From contig DIWT01000056.1 of NCBI GenBank assembly GCA_002435745.1, positions 84,110 through 148,109 of the forward strand: a DNA stretch of 64,000 bases. Reading direction: 5' to 3'. The stretch's first letter is position 1. Each line of letters begins with the position of its first letter. The notes under the pieces were generated by a model. It had not been told where the DNA came from, did no database searches, and was given only the letters and a program-made list of their open reading frames with translations. The DNA comes from a bacterium UBP15_UBA6099. GTDB taxonomy: Bacteria; UBP15; UBA6099. The position numbers and the translations under genes are program-made. Below, one piece after another: positions 25,483-33,980 of this stretch.

Positions 25483-27114
25483 TCAATCCGCAGAGAGCGA
25501 TTTTCCAATCCTCAGGAACGCTTCCGTGTACGGCCTCAGCTTTCCGGGGTCTCCGTCCACTTTGATATTTCCTGAGAGAAAGACCCTGTATATGCTGTCG
25601 CCCGCCTGAAGCTCTTCCCAGCCCTTCTCGGTGAAGATGACCCTCGCCTCCTCCACCACCGTGCGGGAAGGGACAATCTCCAGTTTGCCGTCCCGGATGA
25701 CCGCCGCTATCGGCTCTTTGCCGGGGTACTCGAAAGCGACCACGGTGTTCAGGCCTTTCGCCATTTTCAGGTAGGCGGAGTCCGCGTTTATCCTTTTCGA
25801 GGCGGCGACGAATGTGTCTCGCGCGAAGGGGGCGGCCTTGCCGAGGGGGCGTTTGCCCATCAGCAACCTGATGAGCGTGACGAACGCGTCGACAAGCTCC
25901 TTCTCGCGGGACGCCTTGGCTTCTTTTGGACGCCGGGGGGCCGGGAGCGGGGCCGGGCTTGCGCTCTCGAACTCTGCGGCGTATTTCTTCATCAGCCTCT
26001 TTATCGCCGGGGAGTCGTACTCGCTGATTTTTACTTCGCGTTTTTCCTTGATCGAGCGCTCGGCGGCCATGCACACCACCATAGATTCGCGCGCGCGCAG
26101 AAGGCTCGCGAACGGCTGACGCCTGTCCCTCATCCTCTGGACGAATTCGACGTGCTGAATGTGCGCGCCGATGTGGCCGATGCCGAGGTTGTCGCTGACG
26201 TAATCCACGGGAACCTCCCGCATCATCCCCTGCGGCCCGCCTCCCGCGTTCAACGTCACATCCCTCTTCGCCAGCGCGTGCGACCCGTTCGAGCCGATTA
26301 ACCCTATCTCAAGCCCCTCCAGCGGATCCACCTCGTACATGCACAGCCCGAGATTCGCTCTCGCCCCGTTTTCGTACTCCACCAGCACGAACGCGTGATC
26401 CACTATGTCGGGATTCTTTATCATCAGGTTCTGGTCCGGCGCGTACGAGCAGTTCACCTTCACGCTCTTGCCCTTGACCACGTGTTGGCCGCCCATCGCG
26501 AAGACTCTCGCGGGCCGGCTCCGGATAAACCAACTGAACAGGTCGAAGTGGTGGCAGTTCTTGTCCAACAGCGCGCCGCCCGACTTCTCCGTCTCGAAAA
26601 ACCACTGCGTCGGGAAGTTGTCGCGGTACTCTTTGCAATAAGCCATCATCACGTCGCCGAATTCGCCCTTCTCCACCATCGCCGCCAGCGTCCGGTAAAG
26701 ATTGCAGTACCTGTACACAAGCCCCACCTGCACGATTCTGTCCGTCTTGAACGCCTTGACGATGAACGCGTCCACCTCTTCAATGTTCGGGGCGATGGGT
26801 TTTTCCAGCAGCACATCCTTGCCGCATTCGATAGCGAGGGCGGCGATGGGCGTGTGGGTAAACGTCGGGGTGCAGACGCACACCGCGTCCAGTTCCGGCA
26901 TGGCGCACAGCTTCTTGTAGTCGGGGGTGGATACAACCGAGCTGTCTTTGAGGACGCCCATAGCGCGCTCGCGCGCCTCGTCCCGCTTGTCGCACACCGC
27001 CGCCACCTTGCAGTCGGGCAGCTTCTTGAACCCGTTCAGATGCATCATTCCGTTGTCGCCCAGCCCGACGATTCCGATGTTGAAAATCTTTCCGTCAGCG
27101 GCTTTATTCGCCAT
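25483..27114 (-). CDS. Gfo/Idh/MocA oxidoreductase fused to an SCP2 domain
   Basis: The 543-residue protein begins with a Rossmann NAD(P) site (NIGIVGLGDNGMMHLNG), the VCVCTPTFTH strand and DVLLEKPIAPN with the conserved E-K-P of the Gfo/Idh/MocA family. The family-typical C-terminal alpha/beta domain ends near residue 395. A Pro-rich linker follows, then residues about 435-543 match an SCP2 sterol-carrier fold (VVAFEYPGKEP, GDSIYRVFLSGNIKVDGD). The substrate is unknown; sugars and inositols are common in the family. ATG 27114 is preceded by GGAGG, which beats the longer frame at 27204. A fusion with SCP2 is uncommon. Confidence 0.85.
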   Translation of the reverse strand: MANKAADGKIFNIGIVGLGDNGMMHLNGFKKLPDCKVAAVCDKRDEARERAMGVLKDSSVVSTPDYKKLCAMPELDAVCVCTPTFTHTPIAALAIECGKDVLLEKPIAPNIEEVDAFIVKAFKTDRIVQVGLVYRYCNLYRTLAAMVEKGEFGDVMMAYCKEYRDNFPTQWFFETEKSGGALLDKNCHHFDLFSWFIRSRPARVFAMGGQHVVKGKSVKVNCSYAPDQNLMIKNPDIVDHAFVLVEYENGARANLGLCMYEVDPLEGLEIGLIGSNGSHALAKRDVTLNAGGGPQGMMREVPVDYVSDNLGIGHIGAHIQHVEFVQRMRDRRQPFASLLRARESMVVCMAAERSIKEKREVKISEYDSPAIKRLMKKYAAEFESASPAPLPAPRRPKEAKASREKELVDAFVTLIRLLMGKRPLGKAAPFARDTFVAASKRINADSAYLKMAKGLNTVVAFEYPGKEPIAAVIRDGKLEIVPSRTVVEEARVIFTEKGWEELQAGDSIYRVFLSGNIKVDGDPGKLRPYTEAFLRIGKSLSAD

Positions 27115-27274
27115 CTCCCCGCCTCCTTTGAATGCGTTTCTCTCCAACGGCGATATTTTAGCCTGCATCTCTAACAATTGCAGGCGGAATAATAAAAAAT
27201 GCAAGCGCCGCGACCCCGCGCGCCCCTTCCCGCCGCTCTATTTGAAATCATTAAAATGCTGACACTAATGAGAT

Positions 27275-27560
27275 GCCTCCGGCGGCCAAAAAGAAACTTT
27301 TGAAAAAGTTTCTCTTTGGAATCTCTTCAAAACGTTTCAATGGTCGTCGGGAATAGACGCTCAAAACGCGTCTATCCCCGACGTCCCATATAAAATCATT
27401 TATGAACTAGATTCCTTTGAAAAATCTTTTCCCAATATCTTTTCACATGAGCGCGGCGGAGCGAAGGCGCGAACGCGCCAGCTTCGCCGCGCGCATTGAA
27501 ACGTTTTGAAAGGGATTTTAAGGGAAAACTTTTTCAAAAGTTTTCCCTTAACCGCGCGGT
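27275..27560. repeat. Palindromic MITE-like intergenic element
   Basis: This gap between the minus-strand oxidoreductase and uvrC is built of nested inverted repeats. A perfect 17-base inverted repeat (27326-27342 and 27494-27510, TTCAAAACGTTTCAATG) extends outward as imperfect arms of about 47 bases. Inside are two more hairpins, 27345-27360 with 27368-27383 and 27451-27494. Each outer arm has its own hairpin (AAACTTTTGAAAAAGTTT and GGGAAAACTTTTTCAAAAGT). A related single arm occurs at 3831-3875 and a similar hairpin at 59633-59671. No transposase is present. Confidence 0.65.
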
Positions 27561-27617
27561 AATGCCGCCCGGCGCGGCGCGCGCTATAATGTGTGATAAC
27601 AAACGGAGAGCGTCGGC

Positions 27618-29255
27618 ATGCACGGCAGTCTGAGAGTTAGAATCAAGAATCTTCCCGCCAAGCCGGGTGTCTATATTTTCAAGAACTCCGAGGGAAGGGT
27701 GATTTACGTCGGCAAGGCGAAGTCGCTTCGCAACCGGGTGTCCAGCTACTTCCACGCCGATTCGGGAGATTCGCCGAAGACGCGTCTGCTCGTCCGCGAA
27801 ATCATGGACATGGACTACGTTCTGGCGGGCAGCGAGTTGGAAGCGCTCCTGCTGGAATCGAACCTCATCAAAAGATACAAGCCGCATTACAATATCCGGC
27901 TCAAGGACGACACGGGGTATCCGTTTCTAAAACTGACGAACGAGCCGTTTCCGAGGCTTGAGTTCACGCGGCGGGTAGAGTCGGACGGAGCAAGATATTT
28001 CGGCCCTTACTCGTCCGCCGCCGGATTGCGAGAGACCCTGCGGTTCATCCGCCGGGTGTTCCCGATGAGGATGTGCGCGGAGATGAAGAAAAGCCCGTGC
28101 ATGTACTACCACATCGAGAAGTGTCCGGGGCCGTGTTCAGGCGGCATATCGCCGGAGGAATACCGGGAAAACATCCGGGCGGCGGCGCTCTTTCTAGATG
28201 GCAGGGCGGCGGATGTCGTGGTCTCGCTCGAAAAAGAGATGACGCAGGCGGCGGCGGAAGAGAGATTCGAGAAGGCGGCGGTTTTGAGAGACAGGTTGAA
28301 GGCCCTCGCGTCGGTTGTCAGCCGTCAACAAAACGCGGTGTTCGCCGACAGGCAGGACAGGGACGCCGTCGGCGTGGCGGTAGATGGCAGGCTGGCTTGC
28401 GCCGTTGTGATGTCCGTCAGGCGCGGCCTGATGACCGGCCACGAATCGTTCCTGCTCGAAGTCCCGGATGGAGAGACGCGGGAGGCGGCGATGTCCGCTT
28501 TCCTCAAGCTGCACTACGCCCACGCGGGGACAGTCCCTCGCGAAGTGATCGTCAGCCACGCGCCGCCTGACTCCGATCTCATAAACGAGATGCTGACCGA
28601 GCGAGCGGGACGCAAGGCGAAACTGACGCATCCAAAGCGCGGCGCAAAACTGAATATGGCGACGACGGCGCTCGAAAACGCCAGCCAGAAACTCGCCGAC
28701 GCCGCTGTCAAAGACAAACTCGACCGGGAAAAACGCCGCTCCATGACCCTCGCTCTGACCCGCAGGACAGGCGCTGAAAAACCCGTCGTCCGCATTCTCG
28801 GCTTCGATATCTCCACAATTCAGGGCGGCAACACCGTCGGCTCGGCGGTCAGCTTCGTGGAAGCCGCGCCGGAAAAAGACGGCTACCGCAAATACATTAT
28901 CAAAGGCAGCGGACGCGATGATTTCTCGTCCATGACCGAGATGGCGGAACGGCATTTCAGGCGGGTGGCGCGCGGCGCGGAGCCGACCCCCGACCTTGTG
29001 CTCGTCGATGGCGGCAAAGGTCAGGTGTCCGCCGCCGCCAAAGGCATCGCCGCTTCCGGCTTCGAGCCGTTCCCTCTCATCATCGGTTACGCAAAGAAAA
29101 CCGGCGTCTCTCATATCCACGGAAGAAAGACGCCTCTCATACTGGCGGAAGAAGAGCCGTCCTCTTGGCTCGTACGGCGCGTAATCGCCGAGGCGCACAG
29201 GTTTGCCATTTCTTTCCACAGAAAAAAACGCGGGCAGGCTATGACAGAATCATGA
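27618..29255 (+). CDS. uvrC: Excinuclease ABC subunit C, without the C-terminal HhH domain
   Basis: The 545-residue protein has the N-terminal GIY-YIG nuclease (PGVYIFKNSEGRVIYVGKAKSLRNRV), the Cys-rich region (CMYYHIEKCPGPC), a UVR motif (EKEMTQAAAEERFEKAAVLRDRL) and the RNase-H-like second nuclease domain (ILGFDISTIQGGNTVGS, LVLVDGGKGQ). Standard UvrC continues beyond EAHRFAISFHRKKR for about 50-60 residues with a double helix-hairpin-helix; here it stops at MTES. UvrC cuts on both sides of DNA damage in nucleotide excision repair. The stop overlaps the start of the methyltransferase gene in an ATGA junction. A TATAAT box at 27585-27590 precedes ATG 27618; no clear SD is visible. Confidence 0.92.
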   Translation: MHGSLRVRIKNLPAKPGVYIFKNSEGRVIYVGKAKSLRNRVSSYFHADSGDSPKTRLLVREIMDMDYVLAGSELEALLLESNLIKRYKPHYNIRLKDDTGYPFLKLTNEPFPRLEFTRRVESDGARYFGPYSSAAGLRETLRFIRRVFPMRMCAEMKKSPCMYYHIEKCPGPCSGGISPEEYRENIRAAALFLDGRAADVVVSLEKEMTQAAAEERFEKAAVLRDRLKALASVVSRQQNAVFADRQDRDAVGVAVDGRLACAVVMSVRRGLMTGHESFLLEVPDGETREAAMSAFLKLHYAHAGTVPREVIVSHAPPDSDLINEMLTERAGRKAKLTHPKRGAKLNMATTALENASQKLADAAVKDKLDREKRRSMTLALTRRTGAEKPVVRILGFDISTIQGGNTVGSAVSFVEAAPEKDGYRKYIIKGSGRDDFSSMTEMAERHFRRVARGAEPTPDLVLVDGGKGQVSAAAKGIAASGFEPFPLIIGYAKKTGVSHIHGRKTPLILAEEEPSSWLVRRVIAEAHRFAISFHRKKRGQAMTES

Positions 29256-29743
29256 GCGACAACATATATGTTTGGCAAAACGCATCCGGCTGGAACGCTG
29301 TGGAATGGAGCGCCTGCGGCCTGACTAAACTGAGGTTCTGGCTGCCGGAGAAGAGCGAAGCGGCGCGCGGCGCGCGCGCGGCGCCTCTCGATGGCGCGCC
29401 CTCTTTCGTTCGGAGCGCCGTCCGCATGCTCGAACACTACTTCAAAGGGGAGGTCGCCGATTTCGATGTCCTGCCGGTCGATATGACCGGCGGCTCCAGA
29501 TTCCAGATCGCGGTGTGGACCGCCGCGCGGGAAATTCCTTACGGACACACTGTTTCATACGGCGAGGCGGCGCTCATGGCCGGAGCGCCGGGCGCGTCTC
29601 GCGCTACCGGCTCCGCGCTCGGCTGCAATCCCGTCCCCATAATCGTCCCCTGCCACCGCGTCATCCGGTCCGACGGTTCCCTCGGCGGCTTCTCCATCGG
29701 CGTCGATATTAAAATCAAACTCCTCGCCCTTGAACGCCGATAA
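29252..29743 (+). CDS. ogt: Methylated-DNA--protein-cysteine methyltransferase
   Basis: The 163-residue protein has a variable N-terminal part and a C-terminal MGMT domain with the helix-turn-helix segment FQIAVWTAAREIPYGHTVSYGE, and the active-site IVPCHRVIRSDG. The cysteine of PCHRV accepts the O6-alkyl group from guanine and the protein is used once. The ATG at 29252 overlaps the uvrC stop (29253-29255), which couples the two repair genes. A longer frame to 29165 lies within uvrC. Symbol ogt is by family; it lacks an Ada-like activator domain. Confidence 0.9.
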   Translation: MSDNIYVWQNASGWNAVEWSACGLTKLRFWLPEKSEAARGARAAPLDGAPSFVRSAVRMLEHYFKGEVADFDVLPVDMTGGSRFQIAVWTAAREIPYGHTVSYGEAALMAGAPGASRATGSALGCNPVPIIVPCHRVIRSDGSLGGFSIGVDIKIKLLALERR

Positions 29744-29973
29744 CGCGCTTTAACGTTGCTCTTATCTCATTGCATCAATGCCGTTGTCATTATTTTAAAG
29801 CATATACCAATTCATAATTGGTTTAACCCATCGCACATTCACAACTTGGTTGTGGTCGCCACAATGAGCAATGGGAAGATTGAAATAAATGAATAACGCC
29901 GTACTGAAGTCCGAGGGATTCTCTTGATTAAATCGTATATTTATCCTTTGAAATGTTTCGCGGCGCGCTTCCG

Positions 29974-30222
29974 CTACCTATAAACATCGCGTCTGTGCCT
30001 GACAGCGTGAATCGTCATTAGTTCGTTCTTCGAGTCGACTTCATAGACTATGCGAAAGTCTCCCACTCGATACCTTCTTAATCCATGAAACTCTCCCTTA
30101 AGGGCTTCTCCCCGCAAAGGATTCTGCGCTAAAACGCGAACCGCTTCCGCGCAACGCTTTTTTATCTGAGATGTCAGATTATCGATATCTTTTTTTGCCC
30201 GCGCCGTTATCTCTATTCGCAT
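29974..30222 (-). CDS. RelE/ParE-family toxin
   Basis: The 82-residue basic protein matches the small RelE/ParE toxin fold: MRIEITARAKKDIDNL, the LRGEALKGEFHGLRRYRVGDFRIVY core with conserved Arg residues, and the end IHAVRHRRDVYR. RelE-type members cleave mRNA on the ribosome; ParE types target gyrase. The arginines fit RelE. It begins 3 bases after the antitoxin stop and so forms a two-gene operon with it. The missing antitoxin would be lethal, so an intact pair is likely functional. Confidence 0.88.
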   Translation of the reverse strand: MRIEITARAKKDIDNLTSQIKKRCAEAVRVLAQNPLRGEALKGEFHGLRRYRVGDFRIVYEVDSKNELMTIHAVRHRRDVYR

Positions 30223-30224
30223 AT

Positions 30225-30494
30225 TTATAAAGGCTCGCCGAAAACTTCATCGAAAGAATGCGTCCGACCGCGACGCTTCTCCTTCCTGCTTTCACGAATG
30301 CCATCAACAAGTTTCGGGTCGGCTATCACGTCCAGAGTCGCTAAAAGACTGCGGTACTCATCGTAGCTTATCAGAGTCGCGGCAGGCTCTCCGTTGTGGG
30401 TGATAATATACTGGTCGGGAGCCTTGTCTAATTCTTTGACCAGCTTGAGAATCTGGCTCCTCAGCTTTGAAGCCGTGATTATCTGTGTTCCCAT
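30225..30494 (-). CDS. Phd/YefM-family antitoxin
   Basis: The 89-residue protein has the N-terminal DNA-binding part of Phd/YefM antitoxins (SKLRSQILKLVKELD, YIITHNGEPAATLISYDEYRSL) and a charged C-terminal tail (RKEKRRGRTHSFDEVFGEPL) that would neutralise the toxin. AGGGAG lies before ATG 30494. Two ATATTGT direct repeats (30513-30519, 30525-30531) overlap a TATAAT-like box just upstream; they are good candidates for autoregulatory operators. Confidence 0.88.
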   Translation of the reverse strand: MGTQIITASKLRSQILKLVKELDKAPDQYIITHNGEPAATLISYDEYRSLLATLDVIADPKLVDGIRESRKEKRRGRTHSFDEVFGEPL

Positions 30495-30512
30495 GACGAA
30501 CTCCCTGACATC

Positions 30513-30531
30513 ATATTGTACATTATATTGT
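30513..30531 (-). promoter_or_regulatory. Candidate operator of the toxin-antitoxin pair
   Basis: Two direct ATATTGT copies (ACAATAT on the transcribed strand) are 12 bases apart, overlapping a TATAAT-like -10 (30522-30527) 28 bases before the antitoxin ATG. Phd/YefM antitoxins bind such repeats to repress their own operon. The link is inferred from position. Confidence 0.35.
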
Positions 30532-30631
30532 AAGGCTTGTTTTTCAAGAAAACAATATCAGCGGCTTTTGTTCATTTGCGCGCTCGGCATTCGCAACGCG
30601 TTTCTGCGCGCGCATGACACTGTTTCAGCCG

Positions 30632-32059
30632 TCAATCGATTATGGATATGCTCAAGCTCTGCAAGAGTATGCCCTGAGCGCGGAGCAGCGAGACTCTGGC
30701 TTTTAGCAGGTCGGCGGCGGCGGAAACGGAATCGACCTCCGCGCGCAGGCGGTCTCTTTGCGCCTGTTGAAGTGCGATTGCGGTTGATTTGCCGATCCTG
30801 AACTTTTCGGTTTCAGCGCGAAGCTTCTCTTTCTGGAGTTCCAACGCGGCCTCTGAGGCAGCGAGCTGGCCGCGCGCGCGTTCGACTTCGAGCCGGGCGT
30901 TGACCGCCTCCTCCCGCGCCAGCAGTTCCATGTTTTCCAGCGACGCGCGGGTCTGTTCGAGAGAAAGCTCCGCAGCGGCGAACCTTGCTTTGTCCGCCGC
31001 CCGCCCCAGCGTCGCGTTGTAGCTCAGGCCGGCGCGCGCGTCGTATGCGTCGCTCAGCATCCCGCCGAACGCGTCGCCGAACGAATCCGAATACCCCGTT
31101 CCGCCGAGAGTCACGAAGAAAGACAGGTAAGGCAGGAGTCCGTTTTTCGTTTTGACGACTTCAATGTCGCCGCGCTCGACGGCTAGCCGCGCTCTCAACA
31201 GGTCCGGCCTGTTGCTCATTGCGTTGGCGACAATCTTCTGGATATCCGGCGCGGCATCGGTCGGCGACACAAGCTCGTCCGAGACGAACAAGCTGGTTTC
31301 GGACGCCGGGTCGGCGTTCATCAGGCGAAGCATCTTCACGCGGAGAGTTTCGAGCCGGCTCCGCGCGTTGACCAGCGCCTGCTCCCGCAGGGCCGTTTCC
31401 GCTCGCGCGGCCACTGTCTCTATCTCCGCCAGACTCCCCAGATCAACCATCATCTCGGTCTCGGCTAGTTGCTGTTCAGCCAATGTTAGAGAGTCCTCGT
31501 AAATCTCAATCTCGCGCTGCGCAAGCGCCATGTCCCAGTACGCGTTTGAAACCTGTTCGACGAGCGACTCGACGAACGCCCTCAGTTCGAGCCGGGATGA
31601 TTCCGTGTTGAGCGCCGCCTGTCTGACTCCGGCCAAGTTGACGTCCGTCCCCGCTCCCTGCAGCAGCGGAGCCGTCATGGATATCCCCATCCTCGCCGAA
31701 TTCCCCGTCGACGCGTCGTCCGATGAAAGCCCGATTGTGACCTCTCCGCCGCCGCGCAGTTTCTGCGACAGTTCGACGGATTCCGAAGAGCGGTTGTCGA
31801 TGGAGCCGGACGCGGACTTGTTTCTGGAGCCGCCGGCCTCGGCGGATATGGCCGGATCGAACGCCGCTTTCTCAATCGTTTCTTTAGTCAGAGATATCTT
31901 CGGGTCGAACATCTGAACGGCGAGCGATTTGTTGTTTTTGAGCGAGAGCGAGAGCGCGTCGTCGAAAGAGATGTTTTGCGGTATAGCCTCTTCGGAAGCG
32001 GCTGGCATAGCGAGCGCAATCGTCAGCAGCGCGAGAACGGCAAAGGCGTGTTTTAACAT
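30632..32059 (-). CDS. TolC-family outer membrane efflux protein
   Basis: The 475-residue protein has a signal peptide (MLKHAFAVLALLTIALAMPAA-SEE) and two repeats of the OEP fold with long helices rich in Ala, Glu, Gln and Arg (residues about 50-230 and 250-460), such as QLAETEMMVDLGSLAEIET and LELQKEKLRAETEKFRIGKS. It would form the outer membrane tunnel for the MacAB-like pump encoded just upstream. The ATG at 32059 follows AAGGAG, a better site than the upstream ATG at 32077 that overlaps the permease stop. It is the last gene of a four-gene operon. Confidence 0.87.
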   Translation of the reverse strand: MLKHAFAVLALLTIALAMPAASEEAIPQNISFDDALSLSLKNNKSLAVQMFDPKISLTKETIEKAAFDPAISAEAGGSRNKSASGSIDNRSSESVELSQKLRGGGEVTIGLSSDDASTGNSARMGISMTAPLLQGAGTDVNLAGVRQAALNTESSRLELRAFVESLVEQVSNAYWDMALAQREIEIYEDSLTLAEQQLAETEMMVDLGSLAEIETVAARAETALREQALVNARSRLETLRVKMLRLMNADPASETSLFVSDELVSPTDAAPDIQKIVANAMSNRPDLLRARLAVERGDIEVVKTKNGLLPYLSFFVTLGGTGYSDSFGDAFGGMLSDAYDARAGLSYNATLGRAADKARFAAAELSLEQTRASLENMELLAREEAVNARLEVERARGQLAASEAALELQKEKLRAETEKFRIGKSTAIALQQAQRDRLRAEVDSVSAAADLLKARVSLLRAQGILLQSLSISIID

Positions 32060-32069
32060 GGAGGACTCC

Positions 32070-33281
32070 TTATTCATAGTAGAGACAGTCGATGGGGTCT
32101 AACCGGGCGGCGCGCGCGGCGGGATAGTAACCGAAGAAAACTCCAACCGCCGCCGAGAACGCGAGCGCGAGCGCCACGCTGCCGGGCGACACCGATGTGG
32201 AAAACGTCGAGGTCCTGCTGATTATTTCCGACGTCGCGACGCCCGCCGCCGCGCCCAGCGCCCCGCCCACCCCGCTCATTATCAACGACTCGATGAGGAA
32301 CTGTTTAAGTATGTCCCGGTCTCTGGCCCCGATGGCTTTTCTTATTCCGATTTCTTTCGTCCGTTCGGTAACAGTCACAAGCATGATATTCATTATTCCG
32401 ATGCCGCCGACGAGCAGCGAGATCGCCGCTATGCCGCCCAGCAACATGGTGAACGTGTCGGTCACCTCGGTGGCGGTCTGGATGATGTCGGCCTGATTGA
32501 ACACGCGGAAGTCGTCGTTCTCCGGATCGGTTATCTTGTGCCGGGAGCGAAGCAGGGTGGCGATGTCCGTCTCGACCTCTGTCAGGTCGACGCCGTCCAC
32601 GGCCCGGACGTCTATGTTCGACAGGTAGTCCATCCCGAACAGTATTCGCATCGCCACGGAGTACGGGACCAGCGCCGAATCGTCTTGGCTGAACCTGCCC
32701 GCGCCGCCCTTTTCTTTCATTATTCCTACCACCTCGAAGCTGATGCCCCGTATCTGTATCCTCTCTCCCAGTTGCTTGCCGGAAATGCCCAGTTCGGAAG
32801 CAGTCTCCGATCCCAGCACGACCACTCTTGCCATGCTTTCTTCTTCGGACTCGCGGAAAAACCTGCCGTGCTCGACCTCGAAGTTGCCGATGTACGGATA
32901 CGTTACCGCGCAACCGATGACGCTCGCGCGGGTGTTTTTATTGAAGTATTTCAACTGCGCGTTGCTCGACGCGACAGGAGACACTGCGTCTATGGAATCA
33001 ACCCGGCCTACGATGGCCTCCGCGTCTTCGAGGGTTAGATTCTGGCGGCTCGAACCTGTGGACACACCGCGCTCCGCCGACTGCATGGGCCGTATCGACA
33101 GCAGGTTCGTGCCCATCATCGATATGCGGTTCATGATGTCTTTCTGCGCTCCGGCGCCGATTGACAACATGGCTATGACCGAGCCTACTCCAATTATTAT
33201 GCCGAGCATCGCCAGAAACGAGCGAAGCTTGTTGGCCACGAGGCTCTTGAGAGCGACTTTAATTATCGTTAGAAACAGCAT
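32070..33281 (-). CDS. MacB-type ABC transporter permease
   Basis: The 403-residue protein has a transmembrane helix at the start (ALKSLVANKLRSFLAMLGIIIGVGSVIAML), a periplasmic MacB-core domain (about 50-270) and the three C-terminal helices of the FtsX fold (ISLLVGGIGIMNIMLVTVTER and following, with TKEIGIRKAIGA). It pairs with the separate ATPase gene 25 bases upstream; Escherichia coli MacB has both on one chain. Such pumps export macrolides, peptides or lipoprotein-like substrates. Its stop is followed closely by the TolC gene. Confidence 0.9.
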   Translation of the reverse strand: MLFLTIIKVALKSLVANKLRSFLAMLGIIIGVGSVIAMLSIGAGAQKDIMNRISMMGTNLLSIRPMQSAERGVSTGSSRQNLTLEDAEAIVGRVDSIDAVSPVASSNAQLKYFNKNTRASVIGCAVTYPYIGNFEVEHGRFFRESEEESMARVVVLGSETASELGISGKQLGERIQIRGISFEVVGIMKEKGGAGRFSQDDSALVPYSVAMRILFGMDYLSNIDVRAVDGVDLTEVETDIATLLRSRHKITDPENDDFRVFNQADIIQTATEVTDTFTMLLGGIAAISLLVGGIGIMNIMLVTVTERTKEIGIRKAIGARDRDILKQFLIESLIMSGVGGALGAAAGVATSEIISRTSTFSTSVSPGSVALALAFSAAVGVFFGYYPAARAARLDPIDCLYYE

Positions 33282-33305
33282 CGGCGGCTTTCCTCCTCCG
33301 GGCCG

Positions 33306-33965
33306 TCAGGAGACGACCCTGCCGTCCTTCATCCGTATCGAGCGCCCGCACCTCGACGCGATGTCCGCGTCGTGCGTGACTATCACTATCGTGCGGCCCT
33401 GCGCGTTCAGCGATTCGAGCAGCGACATTATCTCTTCTCCCGTTTTGCTGTCGAGGTTGCCGGTGGGTTCGTCAGCGAGTATCAGCGCCGGATCGTTAAC
33501 GAGCGCCCTCGCCACCGCCACCCGCTGCCTCTCTCCGCCGGACATCTTTCCCGGCTCGTGCCGCATCCTTCCGGCAAGCCCCACCGTCTCCAGCGCCCTC
33601 TCGGCGACTCCCCTCGCGTCCTTCTTCCCCGCATACTGCATCGGCAGTTCCACGTTCTCCAACGCGCTCATCCTCGGCAGCAGGTTGAACGACTGGAAGA
33701 TAAACCCGATGTACCGGTTGCGTATCCCCGCCAGCCTGTCTTTCGGCAGCCGGGAGACGTTCTCGCCGTTGAGAAAATATTCGCCCGAATCTGGCCTGTC
33801 GAGACATCCGAGCATGTTCATGAGAGTGGACTTGCCGCTGCCGGACGCGCCCACAACCGCGGTCATCTCGCCTTCGGCGATGCTCACGCTCACTCCGTCC
33901 AGCGCGCGGATTTCGCTCTCGCCCATCGTGTATTTCTTTACTAGATTTTCCGTTGTTATCAGCAT
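33306..33965 (-). CDS. MacB/LolD-type ABC transporter ATPase
   Basis: The 219-residue ATPase has Walker A GASGSGKST, the Q loop FIFQSFNLLP, signature MSGGERQRVAVARAL, Walker B LILADEPTGNLD and the switch His of IVTHD. Split from its permease, it resembles LolD-type ATPases and stand-alone MacB ATPases. The gene lies 16 bases after the adaptor gene. It supplies ATP energy to the pump. Confidence 0.93.
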   Translation of the reverse strand: MLITTENLVKKYTMGESEIRALDGVSVSIAEGEMTAVVGASGSGKSTLMNMLGCLDRPDSGEYFLNGENVSRLPKDRLAGIRNRYIGFIFQSFNLLPRMSALENVELPMQYAGKKDARGVAERALETVGLAGRMRHEPGKMSGGERQRVAVARALVNDPALILADEPTGNLDSKTGEEIMSLLESLNAQGRTIVIVTHDADIASRCGRSIRMKDGRVVS

Positions 33966-33980
33966 CTGGGATTCCCCCGC

